From contig NC_031771.1 in the NCBI RefSeq assembly GCF_001522545.3, positions 31,510,733 through 31,574,732 on the forward strand: DNA of 64,000 nt. The letters run 5' to 3'. The notes beneath the pieces were generated by a model. The model ran no database searches. It saw only the letters and a list, made by a program, of their open reading frames with translations, and was not told the origin of the DNA. The translations under genes and the position numbers were made by a program. The stretch comes from Parus major (taxonomy: Eukaryota; Chordata; Aves; Passeriformes; Paridae). This document shows, piece after piece, positions 1-12,290 of the stretch (the first letter of the stretch is position 1; each line of letters starts with the position of its first letter).

Positions 1-2864
1 ATGACCAGCTGTTCAAACTAGGCTGTATTTCTGAGCACAGGTGATCCACAGAAGAAAAGGGCCCACTTTACAAAAACATAATGTGCTTTTAAAGAAGGCT
101 GGATTGTACAGTTATGCCTACTGCACACTGCTGAGGAGATTCAGATCTTGCACACAGGCTTGCTGGCTAAACTCTGTAGCTGAACTGTCTGAAACTAGAG
201 ATTACGGCCATGGGCAGCAAATAACTTGATGGGTCTGATTCAGTTTTCTGATTTCGGAGTACAAAAGTGTTTTCAAAACTATCCTTGATGAGGAAATTCA
301 CACTCATATACACACACCAACCCCTCTTTGGATTTTTTTTTTTTGTTGTGGTTTGGCTTTTGTTGTGTTTTTTTTTTCATTCACATATTCATTTTTAAAA
401 TATATATCCACCTGTAAGCTTTGGGTTCAGCTACTTTGATCATCCCTGAGTACTGTACCATTTCATTGCAAAATGGAAGAATATGATCCAGGACAGATGA
501 CCTATTTAAAGAAGTATTCATTAGTAACAACATTCCTTTTAGAAATTACTAAAAAAATATTAACAACATTTTCAGCATATATACCTTTGTTCTAAAGAAA
601 CAAACAAACAAACAAAATTGGTTAGAATTTTGCAATAGAGAAACATACAATAACTTAAGAACAGATTTCAAATGGACATACCCAGAGTATTTTAAAAGTT
701 CAGTTCCATTTTGAAAAGCATTGGCATTGGCTGAGAGTTCATCACATCCTCATAATTTATTACATCTCTGGGAGTTTTGAAGTCTATTCTAGATAGCTAA
801 AATAGGTCCATAAGCCCCTAACTCAAAAGGAATTTTTTCTTCTAGTAGCCATTCTGCCCTGGAAAGAGCTGGAATAAAAAGCACAAATAGACTGTCGTCG
901 TTGCCTTGTATGGCTCTACAAGGTTTTACAAATATAGATGCATCTGAATAAACTACTTTGTAGTTAAGCTAGATGACTTTTCAGTCTATTTTTTGAACTA
1001 CTTGTAGGTCACGTTTTGAAGCAAGCAAAGTAAAAAGGTAACTATTGAACAAGCAAATTCAATCTGTCAGATTTTGAAGAAATCAGTGAACCACTCAAGT
1101 TCTGGAGAAACTGTATTTTTTTAATTTAAAAAATGCTTAAATATTTTGTCACCTTTCAATATGATTCTACACAGCAGCGTATTTGTAATATATTCTCAGA
1201 GCTGTATGAAGTACAGAAGGAATGGAGACACCATTTTCAAAAACCGAACAATCTGCATTCAGATGAGTATTTTTTAATTTTCCAATAAAATTAAGCCTCA
1301 AGAAATTTGGTTTGAAGGATGACCATTCTTATTTCTTTTAATCTCTGATGCTTTTAGGAGGCTGAGCTTCCCATAAGAAGTTTCTTTCCTTTGGATTTTT
1401 TGGGGGGTTTTTGTGTTTTTTCCCTAGGTTTTTTGGTTAATTTCAGGTTCATTTGTTTGTTTTTATACACTTCCATACATAGGATGTTGCTTCACAGCAC
1501 AAGACATTTCTGTTTAGCAAGACAGATTGTTTGTGATGGGTAATCAATACTACTGTCTTAAACCATTCCAAATGCTGTTTTCAGGCCTCAGATTGATGTT
1601 TCCACAGTTACTTTAATTCAGTAATTATCAGTGGAATTCCTTTTTACCATTATTTCTTATGCGGCCCTGAAAGTGGTAAAGACTATAAAGCTGTAAAAGG
1701 AAAAAACTATTTGCACTAAAAATTATTTTAAAAAATTAAATACTGGAAGCTATAATCCAACGAACATTGACATTAACCAGGAGATCCAGAACCAGGAGAC
1801 CTGGATTTTTCCTCAGGGCATAATAATAGAGTAACAGAAAATAACCAATTAGGCTGCTAAAGGTACTCCAGTTTTTCTTCTGTTTATTCTAAAAGTGTGT
1901 ATGTTTATAGAAAGAAGTTACTTCCAGCACTTAGTCCTTTTCACACTGGTATTCGTATTCCAGGCATTCCCTTCAGATTACTTTCCTCAAGTACTCCAGG
2001 CATAAAAATATTGTAGAGCAACAGAAGTCCTCTTCACAAGAAAAATTATAATCAGGAAACCAAATTTATCTTTTAATCATATAATAATTTGTACACCCAT
2101 CTAGTTATTTTTAGCAAAAGTCACTAGGAATCTATCACTGCCAGTCTAGATATTATTAAAAACAAAGAAAAAAAACTCCTGTATTTGCTAAAAGAAATAT
2201 AGTCACAATTCCTTTAAGAAAACTTTTTACAGCATGTAAAAAGCAATTACCTGAATGCTTAATTACTGTCTTAATCAGATTAATTTGCCTAATGTGTCTA
2301 TTTTGCTTAGCTTTGTATATCTTGCAGTTCAAGATCAGGAGTCTATTAAGTAGAGCAAAGGAAAAACATTATTATTTTTGTAGTTTAGTCCATCACTGGC
2401 TATTAAGCCCATGATAGCTATCAGAAAGGTGCTATGCGATAAGATAATCAGTTTGTTTTTCCAAAGAATTCAAGTAACACAAAGATAACAAAACCAAATT
2501 CATTATGCAAATATAATCACTGCCTTTGCCTCACCTTGGTGATCATTCTATCTCTAAAAACACAGGGAGAGTAGAGAAAAAAATATTTTACTCCTTTAAA
2601 TGTTAGTAGTTTCTCAAAAATCACAACACTGACCCCACTTCAGCCATTTAATTTGTCAACATTGCTTGTCTGGACAATGCAACATTGGTTGTCTGGGCCA
2701 CATCCAAAGCTGTTGCGGTCTTGGAGCTCCTGGGAACCACATTCTTGCATGGTGCCACTAGCCAGAAGAGAGCTTCCAGCTCCAGCTTCTCTAGGGCACT
2801 CTCACATTTACACAGCTCTACCCACTGCTAACTCTTCAGAGTTCTTTTCCATTTCTCCACCGTC
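1..2864. other. Intergenic, no gene seen
   Basis: AT-rich sequence with frequent stops in all frames. It contains a short (CAAA)n run near 598-616 and T-rich runs near 330-380. The last 200 bases (about 2640-2864) are richer in G+C and hold a 74-codon open frame with no recognisable protein; they adjoin the LTR and may belong to the same insertion. No exon, RNA gene or regulatory site could be supported. Confidence 0.5.
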
Positions 2865-3390
2865 TGTAGTGGTTTAACCAGAGCCAGCAACCAAATGTAA
2901 CAGGTAGAAAACTTGTGGGTAGGCTGAGATTAAGACAGTTGATAGGGAAAGTAAGAGCTGCACACACAATCAAAGCAAAAGAAAGAATGAATTCACTGCT
3001 TCCCATGGCAGGCAGGTGTGAAGCCATCTCCAGGAGAGCATGTGTGATGGTGATTTAGAAAGACAAGCACCATCACTCCAAATATTCCACCCTTCCTCCT
3101 TCCCCCCCCACTTTATACATTGCATTATGCCATTTGGTCTGGAATATCCCTTTGGTCAGTTGGGGTCACCTGTCCTGGCTGTGTCTCCTCCCAGCCTCCC
3201 ATGCACACCCACCTTCCTCACCAGCATGGCTGTACAAAAAGCAGAAAAGGCCTTGGCTCTGTGCAAGCCCTGCTCAGCAAGAACAAGAACATCTCTATGT
3301 TACCACCACTGTGTTCAGCACAAATCCAAAACACAGCCCCATACCAGCCACTGGGAAGAAAATTAACTCTACCCCAGCCAAAACCAGCAC
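2865..3390 (+). mobile_element. Solo LTR of an avian endogenous retrovirus
   Basis: The segment begins TGTAGTGGTTTAACC and ends close to ACCAGCA, giving TG...CA termini. It resembles a dispersed LTR type I recognise from bird genomes, including an internal stretch around 3140-3180 and the terminal stretch around 3350-3390. A TATA-like CTTTATACAT near 3111 fits an LTR promoter on the + strand. No gag, pol or env remnants flank it and no target-site duplication is obvious, so it reads as a solo LTR or the end of a decayed insertion. The overlapping open frames at 3040-3526 lie within or run out of this repeat and are not genes. The family name would need a repeat-library search. Confidence 0.7.
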
Positions 3391-6300
3391 TCCATCTCAA
3401 AAATTTAGTCACATGCCATATCCTTTCCTCTGTTCATTTGAGCTCCACAGGTTCATGTTACTGACTGAAGCCTCCATTGATTTACCAATTATTAAACAGA
3501 AAAGCATTGAACTGCTCCCTCATTGAACCTGGAGGAAAGAACAGCTGCTCCAAGGAGTTCAGACCAAAACCATACCTGTAGTTAGCATGGAAGTGATTCA
3601 GCCTTGTGAGTTTAGTAATCAGCTTGGTTGAAGCAATAAGCATGAGGGTAAATAGTATTGTTAATTTACTTGCATAACAGTTCAGCCCTCCACTATTTTT
3701 ACTTTTCTCCTATACATTCACACATTTGAAGTAATCTGAAAACACGATGTATTGCAGACTGTTATCAAAACTGAAATGTGACTGCATATGCACAACAGGT
3801 ATGCACACTGGCAAGAGTCAAAGATGGAAGGATCACACTCATCTTTCTCACAGAAATGAAAATATATGATGTGATTTATCACCTAAGCTAGTTCAGTTTA
3901 AAGTATTCATAAAAACTCTCCTCAGACAGTTAAAAATCTGGAAATGTTTATAAGAATATTATGCTCAGAACTCCAAATAGTAAAAATATGAAGATCCAAT
4001 ATATTACTTTATGATTCTACTATCTGTTACACGGCATGTAATTGTAACTTGGATGCCCATGCAAGATGTGGCCATAGTTTGTACTCCTTATTCCCCTTAG
4101 TTTTATTAGACCTCCTTTCCTTAGAATTTCAGTGTTTGTGAAAGTGATACTTGACTTCCCCAGGGAAGATCTTAATAATGCTTCTACAGAGTTGGATTTT
4201 TGTACAAACTGTTCAGTTAATCTTTCTTATCACTTTGGCAGTAGCAAGCAGTAATGGAAACATATAGAATCACAAATCCTACTGCCTGGAAATTCTTTTC
4301 AAATACTGAACTCTTTTAATCACTTCTTTTAATAATGACCATATGCAACATAGGTGCACAAAGGTAAATACAATAGAAAAATAATTTGTGAACCCATTCT
4401 TGAGTAAATATTGATCAAAACGTGGTATTTGTTTATGAAAACTTTCTCTTGCAAGAATATTTTATTTCAAATAGTTATTGAAAGTACCACAACAAAAATT
4501 TGTATAGCATGGAGGAAAATACCAATAAAAAGTAAAATTGATATCCAGAATAATAGTAATTATTTTCTAGCACATATATGTTGCACATAAAATCTTGTAC
4601 TGCAATCTTTCTATTTATTTAGGTCAACTTATATTCTAAGTTGATTATAATATTTTATATAGTGCCAGTATTAAAATTTCTTGTACTATATACAATGTGT
4701 TCTAGGATAAATTACACATTCATTTATTTTATAGCTATATGTAAGAAAATCGTAGACAGTGCATAATATGAGGTAATTTTCTGATTTTTAAGAACGTTTG
4801 ATTAGGTAATCTTTCTCAAGTTTCATCTGTCAGTTTGGAAGGAAAATAGTATTTTATACCCCTTTTTGGTTGCTTTTTCTTAATGCCAAGATCCTTCCAA
4901 GGAATAAACTTTTAGAGAAGAGTGACTACTCTTTTTTTTAACCCTGTTCTTTTTCTGTTGAGTTATTTCATTAATATTTCATCTGAAGTTACTTTTTTGT
5001 ATAGCAAAAGTCTACTCCTGAAGATGCCTTACAATATTTCTCCTGCCAGAAATTTAAGACAGATGATTTATTCTGTATCCTGTTTTTTAAGAATACCTGA
5101 TTTCAGCATTTTTTTTAAAACTGGGCATTGTTTGCCTTCTGTTCACAAATTCAATTACCCTCCCTTGATATGGAATAGTCTTTTACATTATTTTATTTTG
5201 CAGTTTCAAGTTTTCTTCCTGATGGTTTTTGCTTGGCTTGTTTATTTAAATCTTCCTGCCATCTTTTTATGATGTGTCAGCAGGTCTTATTACAGGGGAA
5301 AAAAGAATCAACAAGTAAAAGTAGCCTCAGTTCCCACTTGGAATCAAGTTAAGCTGCAGATTTCTTGTTTTCCTGCCAAGACTAAAGCCTTCTGTAGGAG
5401 CTCAAACATAAGGGGCTCATTCCTCACTAGAACAGATGAAACGTCATCATTCTTGTATGGCATCAATTGCAAAGAGAGCTAAAAAAAGGCAGCTAAACAG
5501 TACGTGAGTAAATACTGGGTGACAGACAGATGCTGACACACTCAGCTAGGTTTTAATTTTCATATCCCAGAATAAGACTGGGAACATGACTATGTACAGA
5601 TAGGTCCCAGAAGTCATTAATTCAGCCAATATCGACATTTGAAGATTTCACTCAAAACACTGATAATCTTATATGACACAAATAACAATTATCCTAAGAT
5701 AATATGAAATGACCACTGTGAACAAGCACATTTTTGATAAGGGTGTCTTTCATATTGTCTAAAAATAACACTGATTTTGCGTTAACAGTAGGCCTAAGCA
5801 TTTCAGCCCCCAGGCAATTCACTGCTTGCAGTTACAGCTAGACCTGCTCTTAAAAACATAAAGTGTACTCTTGCTCCTCATCACCACCTCAGAGGTCAAG
5901 CTATCTTTCAAACACTCTACCAGGAATAAATAGATCATCTTTCAACAAATTCTTTTCTATAATTGTCACTTATGCTGCACACATACTGAATTTCTGTCTT
6001 CTTTCTCATTTCCCAGGCTGCTCTTTCTATTCTCAGGTCCCACCTTATTTGGTTACAAGGACTTAGAAGTGAAGGTTAGACAAGATGTCCTGCTGAAGAG
6101 TTGAGTTGACCTAGAAGTACTGACTCAGCAAGTTTTCCTATCAACAATGATTTCTCAGTGATGTCAGTCTTCTTCTGGAGAAAGTGTTCTACTCTGAGCA
6201 AAACCTCTGACATCATATATTTATGTGAATTCCTCTGAGACACCACTTGCTGCCCACTCATTGACATGCTGGTAGAAATATGGAACTGGACTTCTAAAAA

Positions 6301-7597
6301 CTGATTGAAAAACAGAAAGGGAGGCACTGTCATTTTGTATCTTGCTAGAATACAAAGATGTCACTAACAACTAAGCACATGTCTCCCTCTACTACTGCTT
6401 TGAAAGTTTAATAAAAGGTGAATTTTTGCTTTCCAAAGGCTTCTGCAAGATAAAAAAACCCAAAGAAATTGATCATGAAACAAACGATGTGATGATAAAA
6501 GACCATCACAATGGACATGGAAGCAATTTAGCAGAGCTGCTCCTGCTCCTGGGTGGATAAATGGAAAGTTGCAGCTGATGTATTTGTGTAGTTAAACCCA
6601 GCGTTTAGATCACAGCCAAAATTCTAAGACGAAGAAATGTACAAGACCATGAAAAACAGGTCTTATGTTGAGGTGCATTGAGGCAAAACCTTTATAAGAG
6701 TCTTCACTCAACCAGTTTCTTCAACACTGTAGATCTCAGGTGCTTAATTTTCTAGTACTTCTTATCGCTGTTGTAATGCTTAAGTGTTTTTCTCTCACCC
6801 AAACAGGTAATTTTGGAAGCAGGCTGTACAGAGAAACCACACAGAGAAAGAGAAACACTGAAATCCTGGACATTCATATAGTCTGAAAAATTTATCATGG
6901 AGGTGGTCACATCTGTAGGCTGGAATTTCTCACTTCAGTTTTCTTTTTTCAAAGCTTCATTGCTTCTGTTACCCCTTCTGCTACCTCTTCCTCTCATTTA
7001 ATTTCTTTTATTCAAAGTGCCCTGTAAACTTGTTAATATTAGAAAGATATCTGCTACTGCCCAGATGCTGAACTTTCTGGTATGATGCTTCTTTTGCTCA
7101 TTGTTGGCTCTGCTTTGTCTAGTTTGATTTTAAGTATTTATCAGACCTGCTATTATTACAGTACAGTAAGAACAGTGAAGATCCAAAAAGCAGTAAGATT
7201 TATGTACTCCTACCCAACTGACTGTGGGTACGGGAATTAACAACTAAATCAGACCCTGGGACTTTAAATAGAAAATGTGTAAGCGTTACTGGGAATCATA
7301 TCTCCAAGACAGCCTTCTTATTCAGGACAGGTGACTCAGGCCATTTTCATTTTTATTTAATATACACACAGCTGAAACAAGGGTTGAATTGCAATGCCCT
7401 GCATCAAAATACAATGACTCCTGACACAGAAAAAGTAAGAGTCTTAAAGAAAATATTATAGTCTAAAGAAGTTGCCTACCATATTGTTAGTGTTTCCCTT
7501 CTTTGGGGTTTAACACAGAACAGAAGAAACTTTTAACTAAACATTTAATAAGAAACCTCTGTAAACTGTTCAGACACAGAACAGAATGCAGAAATAC

Positions 7598-7600
<3 letters not shown>
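3391..7600. other. Intergenic, no gene seen
   Basis: AT-rich unique-looking DNA without convincing exons. Short open frames, such as 116 codons at 4922-5272, have hydrophobic low-complexity translations typical of T-rich DNA, with no splice-flanked conserved motif. No RNA gene recognised. Confidence 0.45.

Positions 7601-7660
<60 letters not shown>
7601..7660. repeat. (ATT)n microsatellite
   Basis: Sixty bases of an uninterrupted trinucleotide array, about 20 units, with a single G substitution near 7631. On the minus strand it creates an artificial poly-asparagine open frame. Confidence 0.95.
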
Positions 7661-7970
7661 CTTTTCTGCATACATGTAATAATTGCATTTGGACAAGTAA
7701 TGGTTCTAGGATTAGACTGTTAAAATTTCAATTATGTTAGCAATAAATTCTTGGGTTTATGTGAGGTGTGTCTCATTTCTGCCCACAGACAAAGTTTGGA
7801 CTACAACAGTGATTGTTGCCATTTCTACCTACACAGTAGTTTGTGCCATATAAAATTATAGCCCCAAACACCCTCCTCATCTATAGGTATTTTATCTAAG
7901 AAACTTTTCCACAAACAAACTCACATTATACAAATATGTTTCTTTTCACACCTTCAATTAGAATAATGAA

Positions 7971-8400
7971 ATCATAGAATCAGTAAGGCTAGAAAACATT
8001 TCTAGGATCATCAACTATATGCACACCAGAGACTATATGTACACCTAACACTTATAGGTCTTCATGGTCCTGGCCAGTTTTTTTCCTGGGGTCAGCTCCC
8101 ACATTAAAGGCCCCAGAGTCCACTTCATCTCAGTCCTGGGTGGCAGTTATAGAGGAGTACCAGCTCCCAGCTCTACCATATGACTCATGGATCCCAACCC
8201 TGACCTGTGGACAGACCTCCTGTCTGCCTTATCACCACAAACCCAGCAGGAAGTCTCGGTTGTTACTTAGGCTCATCTCTGAGCTCTGGTCTGACCTGCT
8301 TGCTTGATCCAGGTCCTTGGCTGCCATGATATCAGCTCCCCACTCAGCTTCCCATCCCCTAGGGAGCAGACAGCCCCACTGCTCCCTGGCAGGGTGCATC
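7971..8400 (-). mobile_element. CR1-like 3' tail followed by GC-richer unclassified repeat
   Basis: At 7971-8030 the sequence ATCATAGAATCAGTAAGGCT, followed by a GATCATC-like block, resembles the reverse complement of a CR1 LINE 3' end. The following 8040-8400 is distinctly richer in G+C than its surroundings and has no open frame of note. It may be more repeat, possibly an LTR fragment, but I could not assign it. Confidence 0.4.
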
Positions 8401-8459
8401 AGTAATTAATCTCTTGCTAAAGACAGATATTGATTTTTTCAATCATTCTTTTGAAATTC

Positions 8460-8960
8460 TGTGACATACATATTAAGCCTTTTCACTGCACTAGGTCAAG
8501 GTGCCGACACCAGTCACATCAATCAGGCAGGTCAAAATGCAAATTTTCAGCCTAGAAAAATGTTGCTACTGGAGTTCCTAGTAGGTTGGTTTAGGGAACC
8601 GTCTTATTTAATATTTCCACTCATGGCCTTGGCTGGAGGAACAGATGTGTTAGAGTTTGATTAGTGGCACAGAGTTGACAGGGATACAAAGGAAAGCAGG
8701 AATATGCTGGGGAAAAATAAAAAAAAAAGACAACCTGAAAAACTGGAGTCGTACAAGCTGAAAGAGATCTAACACAACCAAACACAAGAATAGGAAGATA
8801 CCAGCTTCTCATATGACCTTCTGCTATGAGCATAGATAATAACATCAGCTGAATATGAAAAAGGAGAGACTTTAATGGACTAGTCCAATGTCTGGTGGCC
8901 GCACAGCAATGTTATAGAATGTCTCTCCAAAAGAAAAATATGAACAAAAGTAGCCTGACT
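8460..8960 (+). mobile_element. Degenerate LINE (CR1-like) fragment
   Basis: Around 8581-8660 the + strand reads like a decayed reverse-transcriptase C-terminal block (a LIFNIF-type segment followed by a Gly/Leu-rich stretch), and the sequence downstream resembles the trailing part of ancient avian LINEs. There are several stops and frame breaks. The assignment rests on weak similarity and may be wrong; a repeat-library comparison would settle it. Confidence 0.35.
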
Positions 8961-11900
8961 CTGTTGTGACCAGAGTGCATTAGATTAATTCCTGCAATTC
9001 ATTCTCCATCTGAATTAAAACATAAGACTATTCTCATTACAGCACTGATGATCTTACGGTATATCCACTTTGAGATAGTTTTTTTTGCCACCAGAAAAAC
9101 ATTTAGCTCACGCCCCCCACTGATGGCATGACAGCACTAATCAAAACCAATGACAAAGCACATTCTTTATTAACAGTCATTTCTGTGGCTTCTTTGAGAA
9201 GTGGTAAGTTAGTCACTTTTCTATCCTGTCCTATGTTTACTAAACACAAGCTTAAGAGAGGAAGTTTCAAGGCCAACCTGAATTAGTGTTTTCCGGTCTG
9301 GCCATTTTTCCCCCCTCCCTTCATTTAGACCATCAATAGAACATTAGTTGTGAATGGCTGACTTGTTCCATTTCCAGCAGATACGCTCCAGACTTACTGC
9401 AAGCCTTTTCATTTTGAAAATGTTTTTGACACAACATTGCTATGTTACCATCTGCCTGAGTGACAAATCCCAGAAAATAGCTTCATTGGGACACTCTCTG
9501 TCCTTTAACATGCAATCTATGCTAAACTTCTAGAGGCAGTTTTAAATATCTTCAGCCCAAAACACTACAGCTTGCACTGTATGGAATACATTGAAAACTT
9601 ATACTAGAATATACAGTAAGAGAAGGCAAATACAGAGAAAGGAAAGTGAAAAACAGATACAGCATTTAGTATTTATTAACTAGGAAAAAAAACCCAGACA
9701 GCCTACAATCCAAGCCACACTGTTTTCCCCATCTTGCAATGGTTGTCATAAAAAGCTGCAAGAAAGCAACAGGAATGAAAGAAGTGAGTCTTCTCCCTTG
9801 GAGGTGGGCTAGAAGTCTGAATGTTTTCTGTACTTCATAGTAAATGCTGAAAGAGCAAAGGTCCTTTACTGCCATCACCTGGCATAAATGAAACTAGAAA
9901 AATAAACTTTTCAAGCAATATAGTCAAAACTCATTATTATGTGCTGTTATGCAGTAGAATGACAATGTAGCCTGAGATTCTCATGAGAGTAGTCAGAGAA
10001 GCAGTGAAACTAGAAAACAATGTCTCTCAAGAGAAATATATAAACCTTCATTCTACATCTGCACAATAAAATCAAGCATGATCTCTGCAAACATAGATAC
10101 CATTCCACAGCCCAGCAGGGCCAGGGCTTCCAGTCCTGGTGTGCTCACAGAAGGACCTGTAGAATTAAACCTGAAGTTACCAAGCTGATAAGAAAATAAA
10201 GTACAACTCCAGAATATTTTTGGATAAAGAATGTCAGAACGGAAAGCAGAATGGTCAGATGTATCAGACAGAAAGGCAGTGGTACTGTAAAATCTCCATT
10301 GGTTGATAATGGCAAAATTTAATTATCAGTTTTCTTTGTCTTCCACACTGACACTAAAATACATGCAGGTGGTATTTGGAGAGATGACACTAAATAGTAT
10401 TCTAATCTACAAATATATGCAATTTGTCAGTTCTTCAGTAAATCCCATATAGAAATATATCTTACAGCTTGGTGTGACACACATTGCTACAGCTGAAACC
10501 AACTGTAAGGAATGCAAGAGACCACAATCACCAAATGTCCCTCATCCTCCACTGCATAATCATTCAGGATTAGGCTGAGCTGCTAAATATTGAAGATGCA
10601 CTAAAAAACTAGTAACAGCTTCCCTACTTTAACACACCTCTCAAAGCATTTTTGGGTCAGAAATAAAGATTAATCCACCAACTTTGTACCACTTCTCAGA
10701 GACTTCCGTATCCACTTTTTTAACTCAATGCAGTGATTTAGTTCTAAATAATACCTAGATGGTATGTGGACCAGCTCTCTGTTGTTTGCTGTTCATATAT
10801 ATATAATTAAGGAGTTTTAAGACTCTCAAAATAACATGGAGAGAAACATCCATAATTCTTTCAATTAAGTTAGTGCTGTCAGGAGAGAACTATTTCCATA
10901 GTTTTTCTATAATAGCTTTTCACTGTAGTCTTTTCTTATTCAATAAGTAAATAAAAATGACACAAAAAATGTTGATAATGCATTTCAAAGTCTGAAAGAA
11001 TGAAAATTCAGAAATGCTGCAAATTCGAAGAGTAGAAAACTCAAAATACTGATGTAATACAATAATTTAAATATTAGCAAGAGAGGAAAGATGCATAATA
11101 ACTGTGACTTTTATATTTCTTGAACACCTAGCAAAAGCTGTCAGCTGAGGCTGTGATTTGAACAAGCAGTAAACAAGTTAGGGACCTGTATCCACTCAAG
11201 TTTTCTGGATGCAATACTAGTTAAAAACCTAGGCATAAAATTCCCTGGTATAGATACCTATGGCTCTTTAATAGAGATAACTATTCTTAATATGTTTGTC
11301 TCTTTTCAAATATAGTCAAAAACAGAAATGGACAACAAAAAATAAAAACTAAAGCAAAATGTACAGACTCAATTCAAGTTTTAATCAAATCCTTGTGCCC
11401 ACATTTTGAAATTATTTCTTAGCTGTAACACCCATCTCAGATCAAAAATAACATGCCTCACAGACAGAAAACCCAGCATAATAAAGGTATTGTATGAGGG
11501 AAATGACAGTATGAAGTGTAAGAATAGAAAAGGAGCTCTGTGGAGCTGGAGTGCAAATGGTTCATGCTCTACACGAAGTGGCCAGTTCATGGCAGCACCC
11601 CTGAAATGGCACTCCTGTGAGCTGTGCCACACTGCAAAGTCACTGCTTGCACACACAAATATTTCCAAATGTTCAATTTGAACATTTACTTGGGAAAAAG
11701 CCATTTAACATCTTTTCCCACGACCAACTATCAAATACAGGAACGTGTCCCAAAAGAGAATCTGCAGTGAAGACAAATTTTGAAAATAAACTAAGATGCC
11801 AACATTAGCTATGAAAACCATCCCAAGCAGAAGCATCAGCATAACCACTAACTTCAGTTTTGCATGCGTCTCCTCAGCTTATAAAAGCAGCAAAGCACCT

Positions 11901-12060
11901 CAGGGAAGGATTTCAAAATGTGCTAAAAACTGCAGAAGCCCATATCCCACTGGAAGTCAGAGATTTGAGGAAGATTATTAAGATATTTAGATAGTGTTTT
12001 GTTGGTAGACCAACAGGGTAAAATTTCCGATCTTGGCTTTGTCACATATACGTAGAAGTG
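8961..12060. other. Intergenic, no gene seen
   Basis: AT-rich. Overlapping open frames on both strands around 11,380-11,810 (up to 107 codons) have no recognisable domains, and the two strands compete in the same interval, which argues against coding. No RNA gene seen. Confidence 0.4.
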
Positions 12061-12290
12061 AAGAATCACAGAATAGTGCAGGCTGGAAGATACTTTTGGA
12101 AATCATCTCACCCAAGTCCCTGCTCAAAGCAGAGCCACTTCTGAAGTTAGACCAGGTTGCTCAGGTTCTTATCCAGACAAGATTTGGAAAGCTCCAAAGG
12201 TGAGTATTCTGCATGCTCTGCAGGTAACTTCTTTCACCTCTGGCAGGCCATACAATCTGACTATCGTCTGTAAACTGGAGTAAGAACACA
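12061..12290 (-). mobile_element. CR1 LINE 3' fragment
   Basis: Begins with AGAATCACAGAATAGTGCAG and continues through a block resembling CTGGAAG...ATCATCTCACCCAAGTCCC, the reverse complement of the conserved CR1 3' region. The element is therefore in minus orientation, 5'-truncated, and diverged beyond about 12,200. Confidence 0.7.

Noticed and set aside
3040..3526. Three overlapping + strand frames of 108-130 codons
   Set aside because: They lie within or run out of the LTR and have no protein similarity that I recognise.
7487..7696. Minus-strand frame with a long Asn run
   Set aside because: Produced by the (ATT)n microsatellite.
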